Of a stretch of 64,000 nt of DNA, positions 8,241 through 19,128 are shown in pieces. The stretch spans positions 1 through 64,000 of the forward strand of contig BAXO01000003.1 of assembly GCA_001310555.1 (NCBI GenBank), given 5' to 3'. The notes under the pieces were generated by a model. It had not been told where the DNA came from, did not search any database, and saw nothing but the letters and a program-made list of their open reading frames with translations. Every line of letters begins with the position of its first letter. Position 1 is the first letter of the stretch. The DNA is from Bacillus sp. JCM 19058. GTDB taxonomy: Bacteria; Bacillota; Bacilli; Bacillales_H; Bacillaceae_D. The translations under genes and the position numbers were made by a program.

Positions 8241-9870
8241 ATGATCATTTGTAGCGGATACGAGCTTGAAAAAATGTACGGCGGTCATATAATATTTGAG
8301 AAATTATCCTTTGAAATCCACGAGGGAGAGCGAATCGGCCTTGTTGGACGCAATGGCAGCGGAAAAACAACTCTGCTTCGCCTCATCGCTGGAACAGAGG
8401 CGTGCGATAGTGGACAAATTCATTGGAAAAAAAGGAAGTGTTCGCGGCTATCTCGCCCAAATTCCAGAGTTTCCAGAAGAAATGACCGTACGTACTGTTT
8501 TTAAAACGGCTTTTTCTGCTTTATTGAAAGTCGAACAACAAATGAGAACGATTGAAGCGCAGCTTGCTTCTCCACAAAATGAGAAGCAGCTCGAACAATT
8601 AGCGAATAAATATGGAGAGCTTCAGGAGGAATTTACCCGAGGTAATGGCTACGAAATACCGGCAAAAATTGAGCGGATTTCCGCCGGACTGGGGCTGCAA
8701 AGCTTTTTAGATGAGCCGTTTTCCCAGCTCAGCGGTGGAGAACAAACAAAGGTCGGCCTCGGTCTCATTCTCCTGCGAGAGCCGGATCTACTTCTGCTTG
8801 ACGAACCGACGAACCACCTGGATATGGGGGCTGTAGAGTGGCTAGGAAGCTTTTTGCAAACGTATCGTGGTACAGTCCTAATGATCTCACACGATCGTTA
8901 TTTTCTTGATCAAGTAACAACAAAAATATTCGATCTTGAGGATGGTGAATTAACGATTTATCCGATGAGCTTCACACCATATCTTCAGGAAAAGGAGCAG
9001 CGATTACTTCGAGAATTTCAAGCTTATGAGGAGCAACAGAAAAAAATTAAGAAAATGAAGGAAGCGATTAAAAGATTGCGCGATTGGGCGAATCGGGCGA
9101 ACCCGCCAAATGACGGACTTCATAGACGGGCAAGAAGTATGGAAAAGGCGCTCGAGCGAATGGATAAGCTGAGCCGCCCAGCTCTTAACAGCAAAAAGAT
9201 GAAGATTGAGCTTGCCTCTTCTGATCGGAGCGGAAATGACGTTATTATGTTAAAAGGCGTTTCTAAAGCGTTTCAACAGCAGGCATTATTTAATAAGGTG
9301 AACTTGCTCATTCGATATCAGGAACGAGTGGCCATTATTGGCGATAATGGCAGCGGAAAATCGACGATACTGAAAATTATTTTAAAAGAATATGATGCAG
9401 ACAGTGGTACAGTTCAAATTGGCAGCCAAGTTAAGCTCGGCTACCTTTCACAGCATGTATTTGCCAACATTGGAAATGAAACGGTCATAGACCTTTTTCG
9501 ACAAGCGGCCATCGTCACTGAAGGAGAAGCTAGATCGATACTCGCCCGCTTTATGTTTTACGGACTCAAGTATTCCAGAAGGTCTCTCAGCTAAGCGGCG
9601 GTGAGAAAATGCGCCTCCGTCTCGCTCAGCTCATGTACCAAAAAAAATAATGTCCTCTTACTCGATGAGCCGACAAACCATCTCGATATTGAGTCGAGAG
9701 AAGTGCTCGAGGATGCTTTGGAGGATTTTGACGGTACCATTATCGCTGTTTCTCATGATCGTTATTTCATCAACAAGCTTTTTCAACAGGTTTACTGGCT
9801 CGAAAATAAACGGTTGCAGCGATATGAAGGGAATTATGATGAAGCAAAGAGAAAACGGGAGCAAGGATAA
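8241..9870 (+). CDS. ABC-F family ribosome-associated ATPase (three frameshifts)
   Basis: ABC-F proteins have two ATPase domains, no membrane part, and act on the ribosome; some protect it from antibiotics. Domain 1: GRNGSGKTT, signature LSGGEQTKVGLG, Walker B LLLLDEPTNHLD. A Lys/Arg/Glu-rich linker with RARSMEKALERMDKL follows (about residues 250-320). Domain 2: GDNGSGKST, LSGGEKMRLRLAQL and LLLDEPTNHLD. The reconstructed length is about 543 residues. Shifts: A7 at 8427-8433 (six expected), one base missing near 9571 (FQKVSQLSGGEKM expected), and A8 at 9640-9647 (seven expected). Start ATG 8241 has GGGAGG upstream. The regulated leader hints at antibiotic-inducible resistance rather than a housekeeping YdiF/YkpA role, but the subfamily cannot be fixed here. 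Confidence 0.85.
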
Positions 9871-9880
9871 TGATTCTATG

Positions 9881-9917
9881 AAAGAGCACACGGCATAGGT
9901 GTATGCCTGTGCTCTTT
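9881..9917 (+). terminator. Terminator of the ABC-F gene
   Basis: A long stem: AAAGAGCACA (9881-9890) with TGTGCTCTTT (9908-9917), extended by GGCATA/TATGCC. It ends in TTT. Confidence 0.75.
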
Positions 9918-10267
9918 CGTCATTCTCTGATAGCTCCCTTTTTCATACGTACTGGCCATACTCACTTTTACAACCGAAACCCGCTTCAAAATTCACTTCT
10001 TTCCTTGTGAGGTGCGTAGATATAGCAAGCAAAGCTGTCATATATTTTGTAGCACGATCTTCTGCAATCGGTGCGCGATTGGTTAACAACATAGGTAGAA
10101 ATGATCAAACTTTTTTTCAAAATTATGTACTAATTGAAATGAAAAATCTATTTTGTTCAATCTTTACACCAAATAGTAAGATAGAAAAGTACGCTATCTT
10201 ACTATTTGGTAAGTTGACCCTTTTGGAAAACCTATTGTCCTTTTTTTGAGCAGCTCCTCATGCATGC
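9918..10267. other. Intergenic region with a 15-bp hairpin
   Basis: About 350 bases with no convincing gene. It holds a perfect inverted repeat, CCAAATAGTAAGATA (10169-10183) and TATCTTACTATTTGG (10195-10209), separated by 11 bases. No T run follows on either strand, so a terminator role for the convergent genes is uncertain. Confidence 0.6.
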
Positions 10268-11504
10268 TCAATCTCTCATCTTATTAATTTCAACAAGGTT
10301 GACTCTTCGTTCACTTACTTCCAGCACTTTAAATTCCAAGTTTTCATAGGTGAACGTCTCACCGGCTTTAGGTAAGTAACTGTACCTACTCATAATAAAC
10401 CCAGACAGGTTATCAGCGTCTTCTATTATGTTAGTTTGAAAGATATTGTTTAAGCGATGTAATGACACCTTAGCATCACAAATAATTTGTGTCTCCGTAT
10501 GCTTTAGGATTAATGAATCACCTTCATCTTTCTCATCCTCAATATCTTGTCCTATCATCGTTTCAATTAAATCCTCGTGGGTAATTAATCCCTCTGTCCC
10601 CCCGTACTCATCTAAAACAATGGCAATATGTTTCTTTTCTTGCATCATTTTTTTAAATACTACATCAATCGGATCAAATTCATAAACATACAATGGATCT
10701 AAGTCTGAATAATCCCGAATACTTTTCTCACGATTGCCTGCCCAATGTAATATAAATTTCAAATGAAACACGCCAATTATATCATCAACGTCACTATTAT
10801 AAATAGGGTAGCGTGTAAACTGATTCGCTAATAGGAACTCGTATGCCTCCTCAAATGACGTATCAACGGAAATGGCTTTCATCTCTACACGATGTGTTTT
10901 TAATGCGTCTGCCACGTTTAAATTTTTGAAGTCTAAGACCGACTTTAAGCGGTACATTTCATCATTTTTAAACGTCCCTTCCGTATGACCAATATCTACC
11001 ATTGCCCTCATCTCTGCCTTAGAAATCGTTATTTGATTACCTTGATCTTGTCCAAGAAGTTTAATGGTTGTTTTTGTCAACAGGTTTAATAGGAAGATGA
11101 ACGGCTTCAATATTAAGAGAATGAACATCGTTGGATAATAGACTATATGAGCAATTTTTTTCAGGAAATGCCGCTGCAATCGACTTAGGCATCACTTCCG
11201 CAAAAATAATAATTAAGACCGTTAACAAGGCTGTAGTTATGCCTATATTCCAACTGTATTCAAGTGCCACAATCGTAACCAATGAAGGAAGTACAATGTT
11301 TGGTACATTGTTTGCAATTAATATACCTGGTATAAACAAATCAGGGTTGTTGACCAGCTTTAATAAGCGTGCCGCTTTTTTATCCCCATTTGTCGCTTTT
11401 AGTTGCAGCTTCATTTCATTTGTTGCCGTCAACGCTGTTTCGCTTCCAGAAAAATAACTGGAGGCGATAAATAATAAAATGATGGCAATAATTAATATGG
11501 CCAA
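10268..11504 (-). CDS. CNNM/CorC-type membrane protein, DUF21 plus CBS pair (one frameshift)
   Basis: Members of this family (hemolysin-C/CorC-like, CNNM) are linked to Mg2+ export and resistance. The N-terminus holds about four membrane segments (MAILIIAIILLFIASSYFSG then SETALTATNEMKL; LIANNVPNIVLPSL; IIIFAEVMPKSIAAAFPEK), the DUF21 domain. A CBS pair follows (TRYPIYNSDVDDIIGVFHLK; HIAIVLDEYGGTEGLITHED), then a C-terminal CorC_HlyC domain (DADNLSGFIMSRYSYLPKAGE). The reconstructed length is about 412 residues. One extra T in the run 11155-11161 breaks FPEK-IAHIVYYPTMF; removing it restores the frame. The gene converges with the ABC-F gene and appears monocistronic. Confidence 0.88.
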
Positions 11505-11848
11505 TCCTTTTCACCTACTCTAAGTTTATTGTTTTTTATGGTTTCAATAATTATTCCCATACTTAAATTATATCAAACGGCACGGAGATCCCAAAAAGTT
11601 GATATTGTTGTTCCAGTTGGTCGAATAATTTCAAATTCCAATGATAGCATAGGAGCGAATCAACTTATGCCAAAATATACTTTCTGATTCTATTACATCT
11701 ATTAAGCTAGTGTAAGAAGGCCTTTGAATAATGTAGGCCGTTTTAACCTTTTTATTAGGATTAACAACTGTTAGCAGGAATCGTTGAGCGGTGCAAAGAA
11801 GTTTGTTTTTGAGGAGGAGGACTATTTGGATTTGGATAAAGAGAAACG
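11505..11848. other. Intergenic region
   Basis: About 345 bases upstream of the minus-strand CNNM gene and before a weak plus-strand ORF. I see no RNA or repeat; the promoter of the CNNM gene should lie near 11510-11580, where TTAAATTATATC-type AT-rich sequence occurs, but I cannot assign boxes. Confidence 0.3.
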
Positions 11849-12196
11849 ATGGTATCACGCTCGCCCTTGATTCTTGGAGAATTGTTACAAGGCAGCACCA
11901 TTACACAGGAAATGGATATCGCTCGTATTTTCTCACACAAGCCCTCGCTCGTCGCAATTGGAGAGTGCGGAACTATTTTTCATAATGGCACGATGAATGG
12001 GTACCTCTACGTCATTGATGAAACAATCCTACCCTCCGATATTTACTCGCATCCAACAACTACGATGAAGCCTGGTGTAGAGTGGCTTCTTCGTAAACCT
12101 TTAAAATTGAGAAAAATAGCTGAAACGGAACCCATTCTTAAGGAATTGATGTCTGAAGAGGACTCGAACTCCCTGTTGAGGTCACATCGACAGTAG
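11849..12196 (+). CDS. Hypothetical protein, possibly a fragment
   Basis: A 115-codon ORF whose translation includes PSLVAIGECGTIFHNGTMNG and YLYVIDETILPSDIYSHP. Composition is protein-like (no long Lys/Phe/Ser runs), but I recognise no family. The ribosome site is poor. Coding-like sequence may continue in another frame around 12240-12400 (a run with NRGSNRQEPPDLAVNYHG), which suggests either a decayed gene or one broken by indels. No function is proposed. Confidence 0.3.
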   Translation: MVSRSPLILGELLQGSTITQEMDIARIFSHKPSLVAIGECGTIFHNGTMNGYLYVIDETILPSDIYSHPTTTMKPGVEWLLRKPLKLRKIAETEPILKELMSEEDSNSLLRSHRQ

Positions 12197-12688
12197 GCTT
12201 AACGAACACACATTGTAGGTGAAAAATTAATAAACTATGCTCCTTCGTACGATAGGGTTACTTTACGCCTATTTTCTGAAAATATTTTCGCTTCCACCGC
12301 AAAGCTGTCGATTCCGAATCGTGGCTCAAACAGACAAGAACCACCCGATCTTGCCGTAAACTATCACGGTAAATTTTTCTTCTTTTTTTGGCTGCCCGAT
12401 TAGTCTTTATAGGGGTAGCTAAGGAATACATCAAATCATTTTTCTAATACAATTTATTTGGTAAATAGTCTTTAGTTAAATTTAATTTGTATCAATTAAG
12501 CAAAAGTCGCTTCGAGAGTTATCTTTTCACAAAAGGAAAGGATGGGCGCAATGATTGAGGCACTATCTCGATATTATGAAATCAAAATACTTGAATTATT
12601 ATTTAAACAGAATGTTTTATCTTGTCTAAAAACCTTTATTCCGTTATAGTAATATTGTATTTTGATAATGAGTACGAGGAGGATGTAA
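12197..12688. other. Intergenic region before the peptide-binding protein gene
   Basis: About 490 bases. Apart from the coding-like stretch near 12240-12400 noted for the upstream ORF, it is AT-rich and holds the presumed promoter of the binding-protein gene; a possible -10 TATAGT lies near 12643. No hairpin stands out. Confidence 0.3.
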
Positions 12689-14296
12689 ATGAAATCAACG
12701 AGGCATTTGTTTATGTTCATGCTACTAATACTATCTGTTTTCATCATTGGCTGCGCCAGTGAGCCGAGCGAGTCTGATGTGGAGGATAGTAATGACGACG
12801 CAGCTGGTGAAGGGACGGAAGATAGCACGGGAGGGGATTTAATTATTTCCAGCCTTTCGGAAGCGGTTTCACTCGATGTTCATGGTTCGAACGATACATA
12901 TTCAAGCAATGTCGCATCTAATATCTACGAAACTCTTATTTCTTCAGACGAAAACCTTGAACTTCAACCCGGACTCGCCTTGTCGTGGGAGCAGCTTGAA
13001 GATACAGTTTGGGAGTTCAAACTACGAGAAGGGGTTACATTCCATGACGGGTCAGATTTTAACGCCGACGTCGTAAAAGCGAATATTGAGCGGGTGCTTG
13101 ACCCAGAGATCGGGTCTCAACGTGCCTTCCTTTACGATATGATCAGCGATGTAAACGTGATCGACGAGTATACGGTTCAGTTGATTACAGAATATCCATT
13201 CGCTCCACTCCCTGCTCACATTGCTCACGACGGTGGCGGCATCATGAGCGCTGAAATGATTCAGAAGGATTATGATGCAATGGAAGAGGGAGCCAATCCA
13301 GGAACGGTCATTAATGAGAAACCAATTGGAACCGGTTATTTTAAATTCGACGAATGGCAATCTGGTCAATACATTCGCTTATCGCGAAACGATGATTATT
13401 GGGGAGAACCAGCAAAGCTTGATACGGTGACCTTTAAGGTCGTTCCGGAGGATCTAACACGGATCGCCGAGCTCGAAACGGGCGATACTCATATTTCCGA
13501 CCCATTGAACCCCAATGATTTCGAGCGCGTGAATCAAACAGACGGATTATTTGTGGATGCAACAGAAAGTGTTGCATTAATATATCTTGGTTTCAACACG
13601 GAGAAGGAACCGTTTGACGATCCGCGCGTGCGAAAGGCGTTTTTCATGGCGGTCAACAAAGAAGAAATAGTGGAAGGCATTTACAACGGGATCGGACTGA
13701 CAGCAAAAAGCCCGCTAGCACCTAAGGTCTTCGGCTATGATGATAATATTTCTGAAATTGAATACGATCCAGAAGCGGCGAAAGAGCTTTTAGCTGAAGC
13801 TGGCTATGAAGACGGCTTATCAGTCACTTTTTGGACGAGCGATGAACGAGAGAGGGAGGACATTGCCGCTTACGTTCAAGCATCGCTTGAAGAAATTGGC
13901 GTCGATGCTAGTATTCAAGTGTCAGAATGGGGAGCTTTTCTTGACCAAACAGCAAACGGTGAACATGAAATGTTTATTTTGAGCTGGTCAACTGTTACTG
14001 GAGATGCTGATTATGGGCTATACTCTTTATTCCATTCCTCTAACGTCGGAGCATCCGGAAACCGTACATTCACTAAAGATGACAGTCTTGACGAGATTTT
14101 GGCTCAAGCACGCCGAAGTGTAGACGAAGACGAGCGTCTTGAATTATACAAAGAGGCGCAAAATGCACTTGCCGATGAAGCAATTATTTTGCCAATTATC
14201 CATCAGGATTATTTACTCGGCGTGAACGAAAGCGTCAAGGGACTTTGGCAGCACCCGACTAGGAAGCTAAGGCTTCATGATGTAACGCTCGAATAG
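12689..14296 (+). CDS. Peptide/nickel-type ABC transporter substrate-binding lipoprotein
   Basis: A 535-residue solute-binding protein of family 5 (Opp/Dpp/Nik/glutathione type). It has a lipoprotein signal with lipobox FIIGC (Cys 22), then an acidic Ser/Glu/Asp linker. Family signatures follow: LSWEQLEDTVWEFKLREGVTF with FHDG, PIGTGYFKFDEW, and RVRKAFFMAVNKEEIVEGIY. It is anchored outside the membrane and would deliver oligopeptides or similar ligands to permeases. No permease or ATPase genes lie next to it, so it may be an orphan feeding a shared transporter. AGGAGG precedes ATG 12689. The frame is uninterrupted; the gene has no A/T run of 7 or more. Confidence 0.88.
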   Translation: MKSTRHLFMFMLLILSVFIIGCASEPSESDVEDSNDDAAGEGTEDSTGGDLIISSLSEAVSLDVHGSNDTYSSNVASNIYETLISSDENLELQPGLALSWEQLEDTVWEFKLREGVTFHDGSDFNADVVKANIERVLDPEIGSQRAFLYDMISDVNVIDEYTVQLITEYPFAPLPAHIAHDGGGIMSAEMIQKDYDAMEEGANPGTVINEKPIGTGYFKFDEWQSGQYIRLSRNDDYWGEPAKLDTVTFKVVPEDLTRIAELETGDTHISDPLNPNDFERVNQTDGLFVDATESVALIYLGFNTEKEPFDDPRVRKAFFMAVNKEEIVEGIYNGIGLTAKSPLAPKVFGYDDNISEIEYDPEAAKELLAEAGYEDGLSVTFWTSDEREREDIAAYVQASLEEIGVDASIQVSEWGAFLDQTANGEHEMFILSWSTVTGDADYGLYSLFHSSNVGASGNRTFTKDDSLDEILAQARRSVDEDERLELYKEAQNALADEAIILPIIHQDYLLGVNESVKGLWQHPTRKLRLHDVTLE

Positions 14297-14389
14297 TTAA
14301 AGGGTATGACTGAAGTAGACAATGACACTACGGTAACAAGCAGAAAATCGGGTAGCAGTCCAATATAACTTGATAACCATACCCCTTTT

Positions 14390-14436
14390 AAGCGTGTCTG
14401 TTCAAGACCTTATACGGTTTTTGAACAGACACGCTT
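14390..14436. terminator. Long hairpin between convergent genes
   Basis: A perfect 16-bp stem, AAGCGTGTCTGTTCAA (14390-14405) with TTGAACAGACACGCTT (14421-14436) and a 15-base loop. It sits between the binding-protein gene (+) and the sugar permease (-), probably terminating both. Confidence 0.8.
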
Positions 14437-14507
14437 CTATTCACTGTCCCGACAGTTTAAAATGACTATGCGTATGCTTCAACAAAGACTTAGGTCAGTT
14501 CTACCCT

Positions 14508-15339
14508 TTAATTCCTGTAAAGGTAATGCCGCGAATAAATGTTTTTTTGCATGAAGAAAAACAGAACGATAATCGGCAAGGTCATCATCGTCGAAACGGC
14601 CATCATCATATTCCACTCCGTACCACGTTGATTTTGGAATTGCTGAAGCCCTAACGATAGCGTATAAGAGCCTTCATTTGTTAAATAAATGAGCGGTCCA
14701 AGAAAATCGGTCCAAGCTGCCATAAATTGAAACAATGCGATTGCCAGTACAGCCGGCTTGGCGAGCGGAAACATAATCTGCCAATAAATTCGCCATTCAC
14801 TCGCTCCGTCAATGCGTGCTGCTTCACGCAACGTATCGGGTAACCCTTTAAAGAATTGACGCAGCAAGAAAATTGAGAACGGAATCCCGAAAAATGCCGG
14901 AACAATTAACGGTAGCGGTGTTCCGACCCAGCCTAATTTATTAAACAGCAAAAAAAAGTGGAACCATCGTAACCTGGCCGGGGATCATCATAACTCCAAT
15001 CGTAATCACAAATAGAACATTTCGGCCACGCCACCTTAATTTGGCAAAACTATAGGCAACCATCGGGCACGAAATCACCACGCCGAGCGTGCTTAATACA
15101 GTAATTACTGACGTATTGAACGTATACTGCCAAAATGGGATATACTCCATTGACTTCAAATAGTTTCCCCATTCAAACGGATTTGGGATGAGCTCAGGCG
15201 GGAAAGTGAAAACTTGCGAGATCGGCTTCAGCGATGTTGAGACCATCCAAATGAACGGAACGAGAAAAAAAACAGAAGCAATAATTAAAAAGAAATGTGC
15301 CAGAAATTTTTGTATTCGTCTTTTCAATAGCGGCTCCAT
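14508..15339 (-). CDS. Carbohydrate ABC permease, MalG type (one frameshift)
   Basis: An inner-membrane permease of the CUT1 sugar-uptake family. The N-terminus has one membrane segment (LIIASVFFLVPFIWMVSTSL). The EAA loop that contacts the ATPase reads LREAARIDGASEWRIYWQIM followed by FPLAKPAVLA. About six membrane spans in about 277 residues match the family. An A8 run at 14950-14957 (seven expected) breaks it after MVPLF; removing one A gives LFLLFNKLGWVGT. It starts 11 bases after the MalF-type gene and is the last gene of the mannoside operon. Confidence 0.88.
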
Positions 15340-15350
15340 ATAACCTCTCC

Positions 15351-16291
15351 CTACTCACCTTGATAATGAACCCAGCGCTTTGACGACCAGAATATTAAAG
15401 CCGTAAGCGCCATTATAATAATAAAGAGAATCCAGCCATCGCAGACGCATAGCCCATTCGAAAATAGCTGAACGCGTTGTCATACAAATACATGACATAA
15501 AACGTTAAAGAATTAGCCGGGCTTCCTGATCCGTTTGTCATCGCATAAGGAAGCGTGAATTGCTGAAAAGCACCGATAAATCCCATCACAAGATTAAAAA
15601 AAGATGACCGGTGTTAACAGCGGCAACGTAATTTTAAATGTTTTCTGAAACCAGTTTGCCCCATCGACTTCTGCCGCCTCATAATACTCAGTCGAAATAT
15701 CTCCTAAGCCTGCCAAATAAATAATGACAGCTTGACCCAGCCCCCAAAGCGACATCAAAATAAGGGACGGCTTCGACCAAGCCTCGCTTCCGAGCACGGT
15801 GGACCTTGGATTCCTATTAAATCGAGAAACCCATTTACGAGGCCATATTGAGGGTTGAGCATCCATACCCACAGCACGGCAATGGCTACGTGAGGCACAA
15901 GTGTCGGCAAGAAAAAAATCGTTCGGTAGACGGCCATGCCCTTCACTCTTAAATTCAATATCATGGCCAAGGCGACGCCAAAAATTATGCTAAGCGGCAC
16001 GAAAAATACAGCAAAATAAACCGTGTTGTAAATCGATACCCAAAATAAATCGTCTTGAAAGAGCGCTTTGTAATTTGCTAGCCCGACGAACTCAGCAGGC
16101 TGTAAAACACTGTAGTTGGTAAAGCTGAAATAGATCGATGAAAAAAGCGGAAATGCAAAGAAAATAAGCAGACCGATAATCCAAGGAGTTGCAAACAACC
16201 AGCCCGCCATATTTTCTTTTACATTAAGCTTTTTTTTCTTATCCGTTTTCGGTACGGATGGACCTGTACGAATCGGTGATTCCTGTTCCAT
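15351..16291 (-). CDS. Carbohydrate ABC permease, MalF type (three frameshifts)
   Basis: Partner permease of the MalG-type gene. After a basic N-terminus it has WLFATPWIIGLLIFFAFPL, VYRTIFFLPTLVPHVAIAVL and the EAA loop YYEAAEVDGANWFQKTFKIT followed by LPLLTPVIFF, typical of CUT1 systems. The reconstructed length is about 313 residues. Shifts: one base missing near 15797 (GPPWLGSEAWSKPS expected), one extra A in the run 15596-15602 (VIFFNLVMGFIGAFQ expected), and one base missing near 15434 (SAMAWILFIIIMAL expected). ATG 16291 is chosen because GAGGAGGGG lies 5 bases upstream; an in-frame start at 16321 has no such site. Confidence 0.87.
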
Positions 16292-16348
16292 ATTTCCCCT
16301 CCTCATCATCGTAAGGATCAAGGGGGAGCCTCCCCCTCGGATCAGCTC

Positions 16349-17609
16349 TTAATTCAATGCGTCATTCACCCGTTTAGTAACAGCATCCAATAGTTCCTGC
16401 GGGGTACCGTTGCCATGGACTGCGTTATCCCTTGCACTGTCTAATTCATTCCACAGTAGCTGTCCTTCGGAAATCACTGGCCGATGCCTGGAATCTGGTA
16501 AAATATCAATAAATTCCTTATAAATCGGATCGTCGGTAAACAGCTCTTCATTAACGGACTCTAAAACCGAGAAGTCACCAGAAATTTCGCTGTAAATCTT
16601 TTGCCCTTCCTCCCCGACAAAAAAACTTCATAAATTCCCAAGCTTCTTCTGGATGGTTCGAGCCTTCAGGCATAATTAAAGAATGTCCACCTGACCACGT
16701 TGTAAAATCGTCACCTGTCGGTGTCGGAATCGGCGCAACACCGAAGTTCAAATCAGGCTTATGTCGCTCAATAAGCGAAACCGAAAATGGACCATCGACC
16801 TTCATACTGTATTGCCCGTTTAAAAACGGATCCATTTCGTCACTGCCTTGGGATGTCGAAAAGCTCGTAATGTTTTCGATTTTATATTTTTGCGCGAAGT
16901 CCACCATCCATTCTAAGGCTTCGACGATTTTTGGATCATTTGCTGTTACTTCTCCGCTTTCTTCATCATAAAATTCTCCACCGAAGGCCCAGCCTCATGA
17001 ATAGAGCCATCCTTGAGAAATCCACGGGATTAAGCCGAGTCGCTCAATCCGATTGCCGTCAATAATTGTTAACAGATCAGCTGCTTCTTCCAGCTCTGCA
17101 ATCGTAGTCGGTGGATTATCGGGATCAAGTCCTACCTCCGAAAAGTGATCCTTATTGTAAAAGAGCAAGCGTGAATCCGTTGTCAAAGGTACTGCATATA
17201 AGTCGTCCTCATATGACGATTCGTCCCACGTATATTCATAAAAATCTTCCCTAGAAATTCCGTCGCGTTCTGCATATTCAGTTAACGAAGTCAGTGAGCC
17301 TTGATTAGCCCAAGAACCGACCTTAAACCGATCAAAGAACACGAGATCGGGAGCGTTTCCACCAGCGATTGCCGTCAATAGTCGCTCATCTGCACCTTCA
17401 TCCGAAACGGAATAAGTAGCTCAACGACGATTTCCGACTGGCTTTCGTTAAAAGCATCAACAACTGCTTCAATCCCTTCCTGTGATAAACCGGTTGAACC
17501 GTGCCAAAAAAATAACCTTCGTTCCATCCGCGTCAGAACTACTGGAATCAGAGCACCCGACCACGACAAGCAGCAGGAACAACAGACTCGAAATCATTCC
17601 CTTTTTCAT
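16349..17609 (-). CDS. Sugar ABC transporter substrate-binding lipoprotein (three indels and one TGA)
   Basis: Family 1 extracellular solute-binding protein feeding the MalF/MalG-type permeases. ATG 17609 gives MKKGMISSLLFLLLVVVGCS, a lipoprotein signal with Cys 19. The body includes FWHGSTGLSQEGIEAVVDAF, APDLVFFDRFKVGSWANQG, LYAVPLTTDSRLLFYNKDHF and HSLIMPEGSNHPEEAWEFMK. The reconstructed length is about 420 residues. Interruptions: extra A at 17506-17512; a base missing near 17402; an in-frame TGA at 16995-16997 where WLYS-W-GWAFGG is expected (TGG to TGA); and an extra A at 16619-16625. The TGA is a substitution, unlike the other breaks, and could be a true mutation. Confidence 0.82.
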
Positions 17610-17755
17610 TTTTCAGCCTCCTATCAAATAATTGTTACAGCAGTTAGTTCGAAGCCAGTGAATCAGATATCCCCCCTTCCACAGATCAGTAAGCGCTTCC
17701 ACCTTGAATAAGAAAAATTTATTTATTCATCAGTGGAGGCAAGTCCACTGATGTT

Positions 17756-18876
17756 TTACACTCGTATTTGTGCCGTCGTTTGCTTAACAACGAGCCTCGG
17801 TTCAAAAATCACTTTGTGGTACTTTCCGTGTTCGATTTTGTTTCTCATAATATCCAATAAAATTCTTGCACCGTTTCTCCCCATGTCCTGCTCTGATTGA
17901 GATATATGTGTAAAGGTTTCAAAACGATCATAATCAGAAACCGGATTGTCAAACGTGACAATCGATAAGTCTTCTGGAATTGATAGCCCGAGCTTTTCGG
18001 CAAGGGCATAAATTTGAACGCCTAGACTCGAATGCAATGCAATAATAGCTGTTGCTTTCCGACTCGAAAGAAAACGCGAAAACGTTTCTGACATATTCCT
18101 TCGTGTCCGCTAATCTTGTATTCCGTCAATATCAATTGCGGATCGATCAGCCCGCCTTTTTCTTTCAAGCCTTCCATATATCCCGAAACCCTGTCGGTGA
18201 CCGTCATCGTCGGCAAAGGCGAATCGGATATAATTGCAATTTCCCTGTGCCCTAACTCCCATAAATATTCAAGTGCTATTTTTGCGCCTTGGAACCCGTC
18301 CGATCCGACAAAGTGAGTTTCAATACCAGCTAATGGGCGATCGATAAGCACGAGCGGGAACTGGTTCATTTTCAACGCAAGCAGTTCTTCATTATGGATT
18401 TGGGCATCTACCGGAAAAATGATCAGCCCATCAACGCCGCTTTGCAGTAAGTCACGTATCATTTCCGCTTCGCTCTGCTTAGAGTTCCCGCTCGTTGCCA
18501 TCAACAAGCTTATCCCTTCTTGGTGCAGCACTTCTTGAACGCCAGTCAGCACCCTCAACATAAACAAATCGGTGACGTATGGAACAATCATCCCTACCTT
18601 TTTCGGTATATTTTTAACCTTCTGCTCAGTTCTCTCCTGGGCTTTAAGCCTGCTTCCCTCACTGACAAAGGTTCCACGGCCGCGCACTCTATAAATCAGC
18701 CCTTCATTCGCTAATTCAGCCAGTGCCTTTACGACCGTAATGCGACTCACACCAAAGCTTTCCATAATCTCGCTTTCCGTAGGGATTTGCTCATTAGATT
18801 GAAGCTTATTTTCTGCAATTAGTTCCTTGAAGTGATCACGAATTTGTAAATATAAAGGTTGCTTTTCTTTTGACAT
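17756..18876 (-). CDS. GntR-family regulator with LacI-like effector domain (one frameshift)
   Basis: A transcription regulator of the AraR architecture. Residues 1-70 are a GntR winged helix (LYLQIRDHFKELIAENKLQS; PTESEIMESFGVSRITVVKA; GRGTFVSEG). From about residue 90 there is a LacI/ribose-binding-type domain (KKVGMIVPYVTDLF; GVDGLIIFPVD; VLIDRPLAGIETHFVGSDG; FDNPVSDYD). The reconstructed length is about 373 residues. One A is missing near 18094: HEG-N-MSETFSRFL is expected. It lies between the alpha-mannosidase and the transporter genes, so it probably controls this locus in response to a mannose-containing sugar. A candidate operator is at 22179-22200. Confidence 0.88.
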
Positions 18877-19128
18877 CTTTTATCCCACCCATCCTAGTTT
18901 TGTTCTATTATAGAGGATGTTCAAAAAGTCCGCTCTTAGCAATAGCTGTAAGAAATAAAGCCTTGACTACTTGCTGCAGTCAACCGTCAAGCTGATTGAC
19001 GATAAGCTTTTATGCGGATGAATACTGTTGATTGAACGAGTTACTTTCTAACCTCTATTCTGAACAGGTAGGATAACCAGATGTCAGAAACGATATTCTA
19101 ATTAGGATATTGCCTTTTATTTAAATGC

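Noticed and set aside
9899..10249. 116-codon plus-strand ORF after the ABC-F gene
   Set aside because: It runs through the ABC-F terminator and a hairpin, has no ribosome site, and its translation is rich in Ser/Phe/Leu without family resemblance.
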